From CAXQRU01 sp964226685 (GTDB taxonomy: Bacteria > Pseudomonadota > Gammaproteobacteria > Pseudomonadales > Cellvibrionaceae), in the NCBI GenBank assembly GCA_964226685.1, contig CAXQRU010000027.1, forward strand, positions 1 through 13,626: 13,626 nucleotides of DNA, written 5' to 3'. The translations under genes and the position numbers were made by a program. The notes beneath the pieces are model-generated. The model ran no database searches and had not been told where the DNA came from. It saw only the letters and a list, made by a program, of their open reading frames with translations. Shown piece after piece: positions 1 to 7,500 of this stretch (its first letter is position 1; each line of letters begins with the position of its first letter).

Positions 1-3
1 AAA

Positions 4-1815
4 ATGAAACGAAACTACCTTTATCTACTGACAATACTAATTTTATTGGCCTGTAACCAAGATCGGCCACTAACCCCAGAAGTACCAGAAATACCCATTA
101 CGCCACCCACTGACGCGCAACGTCAATGGCTGATCGACTCCACCCTAAATGGTCTTGTTTTTGTTGAAGGAGGCACCTTTATGATGGGCAATGTGATGGG
201 TTTAGACCCCACGGAATCACATTATCGATCTAAAGGTAAACGCCACAATAAAAATAATTTTCCCATCAGAGAGGTAACGCTCAGTAGTTACAGTATGCAA
301 GCACATGAGGTTAACTTTAAGTCTTTTGATTTATTTACTGACTCTACTGGGCAAGAGCGTATCTATACTGCATTTGGAGAGGATGCCAGGCCACCAATGA
401 AGCGCGTGAAAGGAGTAGATTGGTATCAAGCCAAGGCCTATTGTCAATGGTTGGGGCGAGTTGTCGGTTTGCCGATGGCCTTGCCCACAGAAGCGCAATG
501 GGAATTTGCCGCTCGTAGCCGGGGTCAAAGCATAGTTTATGGTTGGGATCGAGATCGCTTTACTCCCAACCAATATTCACGAGAAGAGAAACCTAGTTAT
601 TACCCAAAAGATCCTTTACTCATTCATGGTTTGGACAGCAGAGGTGGTGAATGGACAGCGGATTATTATTTTCATAAGCTACCAAGTTCACCAGAAGCAG
701 ATCCAACGGGCTATGGTCCCTATTTTGAAAGTGGTTCTGGTACTTATTTGTTACCCAATGTTGTTGCTCGTGGTCACAGTCTTTATAGCCGGGTCGATAC
801 TATTCCAACTAGTTCTGGTCAAGGATATTCATTTCGCTGCGTTGTTAACCACCATCAACCGATCACGGCAGAGACTCGTATACCTGCTGCACCCATAGCC
901 CCCCCTGTAGAGAGAGAGCGTTATGGAGAGCGTTTTGATCAATTGCGAGTTCAATATACTCGCCGCAATAGTGAGGGTCATGTCAGTATATGGAGCAGTA
1001 ATCTAGATGGTACGGATAAACGCTTGGTGTTGTCTGAAGAAGAGCTTCGGCAAAATGAAACAGGCTATTTGGAGGCTAAGCCAATTCGATCACCTGATGG
1101 TCGGTATATCACAGCAGCTTTTAGTGTCAATAAGTACGGCAATAGTTTAGCAGTACTGTATGATCTCAAAACTTTAAAAAGTAAAATATTAGGCAATTTT
1201 GATAACAACAACGCTGCATTTCTGTGGTCCCCTGATAACCAAGTGATTGTTTTTCGTGGTTACCATGATAGCTATGTGTATGATATGAATAAAGACGTAT
1301 TGGTAAAAAAAACAGGTATGGATGGAGGCAGTAGCATGGCAGCTATTTATTCGGCGGAAGTGGGAGAAAGCATATTGATTCCTCATCGCGCGGGTGCTCA
1401 CGCTTATGATTATCAGGCAAACTTTGTTGAGCGCTTTAACTTGAATGGTACAAGTGAATCTTACGATGTTATTTCCTCTCCAAATCGTGAGACAGTACTT
1501 TTTGTAGAAAAAATCGAGTATTCACAATTTAGTTATAAACAGTATTCTCCTCAAAGAGTGAATTATATAGATTTTACTAAGCTCGAAGCCGTTTACCAAG
1601 ACTCCCCTCCTGAAAATACTCGTTTTATAGCTCTAACTGATCAACCGAATATCGCTTGGGGAATTTACTACCAATATAATACGGAGACTAAAAAGGTGGA
1701 TTACTTCTACCGTTGGTACGATTTACTGGAGCGCAAAGTAGTTAAGGATTTGCTCATACCAGAAGGCTATGAAAAAACCTTTAATAAGGCAACGATAATT
1801 TTGCCAATACAATGA
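4..1815 (+). CDS. Lipoprotein with non-catalytic SUMF1/FGE-like domain and C-terminal beta-propeller
   Basis: A lipoprotein signal is visible: basic start, hydrophobic stretch and lipobox LLAC with Cys17, so the protein should be exported and lipid-anchored. This also supports the ATG at 4, although any ribosome site lies off the contig. Residues about 45-285 look like a formylglycine-generating-enzyme (SUMF1) fold: VEGGTFMMGN near 52-63, LPTEAQWEFAARS at 160-172 and the closing FRCV at 277-280. Known FGEs use a Cys pair just before the closing GFR motif; here that stretch reads RGHSLYSRV with Ser259 and Ser262, and the only cysteines are 17, 147 and 279, so sulfatase activation is unlikely. 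Residues about 305-600 carry TolB/WD40-like repeats such as SPDGRYITAAF and WSPDNQVIVF. The architecture recalls GldJ/GldK- and PvdO-type scaffolding proteins. It is separated from the operon by 84 nt, so a link to the biosynthetic genes is unproven. Confidence 0.85.
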   Translation: MKRNYLYLLTILILLACNQDRPLTPEVPEIPITPPTDAQRQWLIDSTLNGLVFVEGGTFMMGNVMGLDPTESHYRSKGKRHNKNNFPIREVTLSSYSMQAHEVNFKSFDLFTDSTGQERIYTAFGEDARPPMKRVKGVDWYQAKAYCQWLGRVVGLPMALPTEAQWEFAARSRGQSIVYGWDRDRFTPNQYSREEKPSYYPKDPLLIHGLDSRGGEWTADYYFHKLPSSPEADPTGYGPYFESGSGTYLLPNVVARGHSLYSRVDTIPTSSGQGYSFRCVVNHHQPITAETRIPAAPIAPPVERERYGERFDQLRVQYTRRNSEGHVSIWSSNLDGTDKRLVLSEEELRQNETGYLEAKPIRSPDGRYITAAFSVNKYGNSLAVLYDLKTLKSKILGNFDNNNAAFLWSPDNQVIVFRGYHDSYVYDMNKDVLVKKTGMDGGSSMAAIYSAEVGESILIPHRAGAHAYDYQANFVERFNLNGTSESYDVISSPNRETVLFVEKIEYSQFSYKQYSPQRVNYIDFTKLEAVYQDSPPENTRFIALTDQPNIAWGIYYQYNTETKKVDYFYRWYDLLERKVVKDLLIPEGYEKTFNKATIILPIQ

Positions 1816-1899
1816 AAATAGCAAGCGCATTTTGATCTGCGACCCCAATCACAATATTGCTGCCAATTTACAATAAAACCATTATAATCCGTCAATTTC
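1816..1899. other. Intergenic gap between lipoprotein gene and VanZ-like gene
   Basis: This 84-nt AT-rich spacer is the only intergenic space longer than 10 nt in the window. I see no GC-rich stem followed by a T run, so no obvious terminator for the first gene. A TATAAT hexamer lies near its right end and is listed separately. Confidence 0.6.
1857..1888 (+). promoter_or_regulatory. Possible sigma70-like promoter for the biosynthetic operon
   Basis: A perfect TATAAT (-10 consensus) lies at 1883-1888. Upstream, TTGCTG at 1857-1862 has a long 20-nt spacer, while TGCCAA at 1861-1866 has a better 16-nt spacer but a weak match. Transcription would start near 1895, only about 5 nt before the first ATG (1900) and about 20 nt before the in-frame ATG at 1915. 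It is the only candidate promoter upstream of the tightly packed genes 2-5. Evidence is motif-only in an AT-rich stretch. Confidence 0.3.
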
Positions 1900-2817
1900 A
1901 TGACTGATCTCACTATGGCCCGTTATTTTCCTTTAATTGTCGTTTCAATCATCCTGGTTGTGTTTTCCTTTATCTTCAATGTGCCAGGTTTTCATGAGTA
2001 TTACACCCTCCGGGAATTGCAAGATGTTGGGCATTTTGTGGGCTTTGCTTTGTTTGCCATTGTGCTTTATCCCTTGGTAGCCGCTCGGTTTTCCTCGTTG
2101 TCGCCTTGGTCTCTCATTATTGGCCTATGGGGTGCCTTGGTAGTTTTGGGCTTGAGTATTGAGTTGATCCAGGGCTTGGTGGGGCGAGACCCTAGTAAAC
2201 GGGATTTGTTTTTGGATAGTCTAGGTGCGATGTTCGGCTTGCTGCTGTACTTTGCCTACTGTGGTCGAAGATGGTTGCTGTTTCCCGCCTTGATATTGAT
2301 GACAATAGCGTTTTACCGCTTGGCCATTACCGCCTATAGTGAGTACCATTCTTACCAGGCCTTTCCATTCATTGCAGATTTTGAAAGTACCGTGCCCAAC
2401 CCTTTGTTGGATGATATCAACAAAAGTACCCAATTTATCCAGTCTGATACCCCTGAAAATACCACCCGCGTGGCCAAAATCGAGATTGGCGAGCGCTTAT
2501 GGCAGGGTTTAGGCGTACATTTGTCTCCGCACGATTGGTCTGACTATACTTATCTGGTGGTGGAGGTGTTTGCCCCCGTAGAGGGTGTCCCATTGACCTT
2601 TGAGCTGGCTTGGGATTTGTCCCAGGCGAGCTATAAACAGCAAACAAATTTGAAGAAGGGCTGGAATACCCTACGATTGCCTCTAGCAGAGATTCAAAGC
2701 TTCGCCAACGATAAAAATAGTTTGCGTGATATGCATTCTCTGGAAATGGCCGTTAATGCTGAACGCTTTGGCGGCCAAAAGAGCTATTTATTGATTGATA
2801 ATATTCGTTTAGAGTGA
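1900..2817 (+). CDS. VanZ-like membrane protein with soluble C-terminal beta-sandwich-like domain
   Basis: The N-terminal half has about five hydrophobic helices (roughly residues 8-28, 43-62, 68-90, 105-120, 124-145) with VanZ-family features: DVGHFVGFALFA after helix 1 and the loop GRDPSKRDLFLDSLGA before helix 4. Residues about 155-305 are soluble and end in YLLIDNIRLE; together with YLVVEVF and a GWNTLRLPL segment this resembles CIA30/galactose-binding beta-sandwich domains of the cell surface. VanZ is named for low-level teicoplanin resistance, but most homologues have no known function. The stop is 3 nt before the NRPS/PKS start, so the two genes are probably co-transcribed and perhaps translationally coupled; a self-protection or envelope role is possible but is inference. 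No clear Shine-Dalgarno precedes the ATG at 1900 or the in-frame ATG at 1915 (MARYF), so the start is uncertain by five residues. Confidence 0.8.
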   Translation: MTDLTMARYFPLIVVSIILVVFSFIFNVPGFHEYYTLRELQDVGHFVGFALFAIVLYPLVAARFSSLSPWSLIIGLWGALVVLGLSIELIQGLVGRDPSKRDLFLDSLGAMFGLLLYFAYCGRRWLLFPALILMTIAFYRLAITAYSEYHSYQAFPFIADFESTVPNPLLDDINKSTQFIQSDTPENTTRVAKIEIGERLWQGLGVHLSPHDWSDYTYLVVEVFAPVEGVPLTFELAWDLSQASYKQQTNLKKGWNTLRLPLAEIQSFANDKNSLRDMHSLEMAVNAERFGGQKSYLLIDNIRLE

Positions 2818-2820
2818 GGC

Positions 2821-4575
2821 ATGAATTCAGATACGCTAGTCTCTCTAATTAACACGCACATTGCTGATCGACCCACTCAAGTTGCGCTGAGGCAGCTCGA
2901 TGTTCATGGTCAACCTGTCCTTGTGGTCAGTTACGCTCAGTTAGGCCTCTGGGTAGAGCATTTGGCTGGGTGCCTTGCTGAGCATGATGTGGTGCCAGGT
3001 ACTCGTGTGGCGCTCGATGCAAGTCGAACGCCAGCTACTGTTGCTATGATGATTGCTATCGCAAAGCTGGGTGGTATTTATGTGCCTGTTGATTTTTCTG
3101 AGCCCCGCGAGCGTTTAAAGCGCCTAGTTGAGTTGAGCCATTGTGGCTTGGTGGTGGCATTTGAGCAACATATCGATATTGCTAGTGCCTGTGGGGCCCA
3201 GGTGTATTGTTTGAGGCAGGAGCCTTCGGTGCCTGTTGGCTCGGTTGCTTTGCCAGAGGTTCACTCGTCTGACCCGGCTTATATTTTATTTACCTCAGGC
3301 TCTACCGGGGAGCCTAAGCCGGTGCTGGTGCCCCATAGTGGTATTACTCGCTTGGTGCACCCGGATAATACTTACTGTGAATTCAGTGAGCATACTCATT
3401 TTTTACAGATTAGCCCGCTCACCTTTGATGCCTCCACCTTAGAAATTTGGGGGCCATTACTCAATGGTGGCTGCTGTACCATTTTACCTTTTGTCGGCCT
3501 GCCAGACCCACAGGTCATTAATGAGGTCATTGAGCGCGATGCGATTAATAGCCTGTTTTTAACCACCTCATTATTTCACTGGGTGGCCGATAGTGAAAAG
3601 CTCACCTCGCGTAGTCTGCGTTATGTGATTGCGGGCGGGGAGGCGTTATCGCCTGCACACGCTCGAAAAATGCAAGCGGGCTTGCCGAATGCTCATATCG
3701 TTAACGGCTATGGCCCAACGGAGTGCACGACCTTTACCGCCTGTTATGTATTGCCAAAAACATTGCCTGATAACACCCAAGCCATACCCATTGGCTACCC
3801 AATTGTTGATACCCAGGTATTGATTTTGGATGAGCACTTAAATATCGCGCCCGAAGGCCAGCTAGGGCAACTGGCGGTGGCCGGGTCAGGCTTGGCTTTA
3901 GAGTATTGCAATAATCCTGAAGCGACTCAAAAAGCGTTTGTTGAGGTCGCTAATCAGCGAGTTTATCTAACCGGGGATCGGGTGCAGCAAGATGCCGATG
4001 GTTTATTGCGTTATCAGGGCCGTATTGATGATCAAGTGAAAATTGCGGGCCACCGAATTGAGTTAAATGAAATCAACAGTCACGCTGCCAGTATTACCGG
4101 TGTTGGCCAAGCCTATGCTTTGGTCTCTGAGTTTAGTGCGGGCGCTAAGCAATTAATTCTTTTTGTAACGACCATTGACTCAACATTAACGCAGGCGGCT
4201 ATCGCCGAGCAACTGGCAACTGTTTTGCCAGAATTTATGCGGCCTAATAAAATTGTTTGCCTAAACCAAATACCGGTTAATCAAAATGGCAAGGTGGATA
4301 AAAAATCTTTACTCGCATTGCTGGAAACCAACAAACCGATCAGCGCAGCTCAAACGACTAAAGAAAAGCTCACACAGCTCTGGTGTGAAATCATCAACAC
4401 CGAGCAAGTGCAGCCTCACGATCATTTTTTCCAAGTGGGCGGCAGCTCCTTACTCTGCATGGCTATGCTCAAACGAGCGCGGGATTATCAACTGCCCATG
4501 CAAGTGCTCGATGTTTTTGAGCACCCGGTATTTAGTGATTTATTGAATGTACTAGAGCAGCGCTTAAGTCAGCCT
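2821..4575 (+). other. Loading adenylation-PCP didomain, predicted valine-like substrate
   Basis: The ATP-binding loop is FTSGSTGEPKP (from about residue 157), FDASTLE starts at 202, NGYGPTE at 295-301 and NGKVD at 489-493. Mapping the Stachelhaus positions by eye gives Asp203, Ala204, Leu207, Phe246, Ile270, Gly272, Gly296, Thr304, Phe305 and Lys491, i.e. DALFIGGTFK. The classical valine code from gramicidin/surfactin-type synthetases, DAFWIGGTFK, differs at two positions. Asp203 is the residue that binds the alpha-amine, so an alpha-amino acid rather than a fatty acid is expected. Valine or another branched aliphatic residue is the best guess. Ser543 in VGGSSLL is the phosphopantetheine site. 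Confidence 0.75.
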
Positions 4576-7500
4576 CAAATCAAAGCGGTTGCCAAAGTGG
4601 AAGCGTCCAGCCAACTCGGCCCTATTGCCGTGATCGGCATGAGTGGTCGCTTTCCTGGTGCTAATACGGTCGAAGAATTTTGGCAGCATTTAGTAGACGG
4701 TAACGATACCCTCACGCATTTTTCCATCGAGCAACTCGATCCAAGCCAGCAGCGGCTAGCACAAGAAGATGGCTATGTGCCTGTGCGTGGTATCGTGCAA
4801 GATAGTGATTGTTTCGATGCTGGCTTTTTTGGCTTTAGCTCAAAAGAAGCCGAACTGGCCGACCCACAGCTGCGCATTTTTCTAGAAGAAGCTTGGCATG
4901 CGCTCGAGCATGCGGGTTACTTTCCAGAAGAAGGTAATCGAATAGGAGTGTTCGCGGGTAGTGGTTACAATGGTTACTACGCTGAGCATGTGTTGGCTAC
5001 TTATGGTCAGCACAGCCCTCTAGGGTTATTGCCAACGCAAATGCTCAACGACAAAGATTATTTGGCTACGCAAACCGCTTACCGTTTAAATTTACAGGGC
5101 CCTTGTTTAAGCATTAATACCGCGTGCTCTACGTCCTTGGTCGCCATTGCGGAGGCGGTCAAAAGTTTGCGCATGGGCGAGAGTGAAATGGCTTTAGCGG
5201 GTGGGGTAAGTTTACAAACGCCCACTCATTGTGGTTACACCTATCAAGAGGGCAGTATGCTCTCGTGTGATGGCAAAACTCGCCCATTTTCAGAAGGTAG
5301 TACCGGCACGGTATTCAATAGCGGGGTCGGTGTTGTGGTGCTTAAACCACTGGCCCAGGCTCAGCTCGATGGCGATACCATTTACAGTGTGATTCATGGC
5401 ATCGGCCTCAATAATGATGGCGCCAATAAAGCCAGCTTTACCGCCCCCAGTGTTGAGGGGCAGACGCTCTCGGTAACAAGAGCCATTCGCGATGCCGGTT
5501 TTGATTCGGCCAGTATCGATTTTATTGAGGCCCATGGCACAGCAACGCCGCTCGGTGATCCCATTGAAGTTAAGGCGCTTCATCGAGCCTTCTTGGCCAC
5601 TTGTCAACAAGAGCGGCAGGCACCTTGCTATATTGGCTCGGTTAAAAGTAACTGCGGCCACTTAGTGAGTGCGGCGGGAGTGACGGGTTTCATTAAGGCC
5701 AGCCTGGCCATGCACCATCGTTTTTTGCCGAAAAATTTACATTTTAGCAAGCCCAACCCACACTTACAGCTTGAGCAAACGCCTTTTAGCGTTTGCTCTG
5801 AGGCCGTGAGTTTTGAAAAGAATTCACGCCTGCGTGCCGGTGTTAGCTCTTTTGGGGTGGGGGGTACCAATGCCCATGTGGTCTTGGAATCTTTTTCTAT
5901 AGAGCAAACTCGCCCGGCACCTCGGCCAACTTTGTTTACCTTGTCAGCTAAACAGGCAGTGGCACTCGCGCCCATGGCGGAGCAGCTTCGTACTTATCTG
6001 AATCAGCAAGCCCCGAGCTTAGTTGATGCTAGTTTTACCACGCAGCAATCGCGCTCGGCGTTTGCCCATCGCCAATTTTTTACGGCCGATGAGAACGGCG
6101 GCTTGAGCCTAGTGTCCCCCATTGTGAATCAACAAACTGTGCAAGCTAAGGCTTGTGTTTTTATGTGTTCTGGCCAAGGCTCGCAAGTGACCAATATGGG
6201 GCGCCAACATTATTTTTATCAACCCGTGTTTCGAGCAGCGGTGGATCAATGTGTGGCGCTCTTTAACCAGCACTTATCCGTGGATATATTCTCGTTGATC
6301 TTCAGTGACGAACCTAAGGCACAATTGCATCAAACCGAATTTACTCAACCTGCATTATTTATTATTGAATACGCCACAGCCAAACTTTGGCAGGCACTGG
6401 GTTTGCAGCCAGTGGCCTTAATTGGTCACAGCATTGGCGAATATGTGGCGGCGGTATTGGCCGAGGTATTCACGCTGGAGGATGCCATTGCCATTGTGGC
6501 TAAGCGTGGTCAGTTAATGCAAAGCATGCCCGTGGGCGTGATGCTATCGGTGCGCACCAGTGAAGTCTTGTCAGAGCCATTGCTCGAAAATTGCGAGATT
6601 GCCGTTTACAACGGCGAAGCCTTATTGGCGGTTTCAGGCACTGAAGAGGATATTGCGGCCTTGGAGTCACGTTTAGATGCGCAAGCAATTGAGCATAGCC
6701 GTATTAATGCTTCGCACGGCTTTCACTCGAAGAGTATGGCGCCAGCCGCAGCCGAACTCACAAAATTTATCTCTACCTTTGAGCGCAAACCCCCTAAAAT
6801 TGCCATAGCCTCAACATGTACAGGTCAGTGGCTTAGTGATGAAGACGCCACCAGCGCTGAATATTGGGGCCGCCAGCTGCGTGAACCAGTGCGTTTTGTA
6901 TCGGCTTTAAATACTCTCAAAGAAGCCCATGAGTCTGTACTATTATTAGAGACAGGCCCAGGAAAAGTACTGGTCCGTTTGGCACAGATGAGTGGTTTGG
7001 GTGAGCAGCAAGTGAGCTTGGCTTCAGGCCTTGATGGCGGCGAGCATCAATATCAGCAATGGCTAACTAGTGTGGGTCGTTGTTGGCAGTTGGGTCTCCC
7101 CATCCATTGGGAAGCCCTACAGCCAATGCTTGATGAAAACGAACGAAGAGCAGGGCGCATTCCATTGCCCACCTATCCTTTTGAGAAAAAGCGTTACTGG
7201 CTCCCCATGCCCGGCGCACAAACACAACCGATAGCAACTATTGAACCGTTAATGGAACCGACTATGTCTGTTAAGCAACAAGTGATCAATCACATCAAAG
7301 AACTGTGCCTTGAATTATCCGGCGAAGATGTCAGTCTAGCGCCCGATGATATGGAATTTCTTGAGTTGGGTATGGACTCACTCGTGCTGACACAAGTTGC
7401 CCTGAAAATTAAGAATCATTACAAAGTGGATGTGCCTTTTCGCCGCTTAATGCAAGATCTTGGATCATTTGCGAGCTTAAGTGAACACTTAGTGAATGAA

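Noticed and set aside
539..898. 119-codon open frame on the + strand inside the first gene
   Set aside because: It overlaps the conserved SUMF1 core in another frame and has no ribosome site or recognisable domain.
4..1815. Annotation as sulfatase-modifying factor (active FGE)
   Set aside because: The catalytic Cys pair is missing and the protein is a lipoprotein with a propeller tail.
5290..5975. Two antisense open frames of 123 and 115 codons
   Set aside because: They lie opposite intact ketosynthase coding sequence with its catalytic motifs, have no recognisable domains and are shadows.
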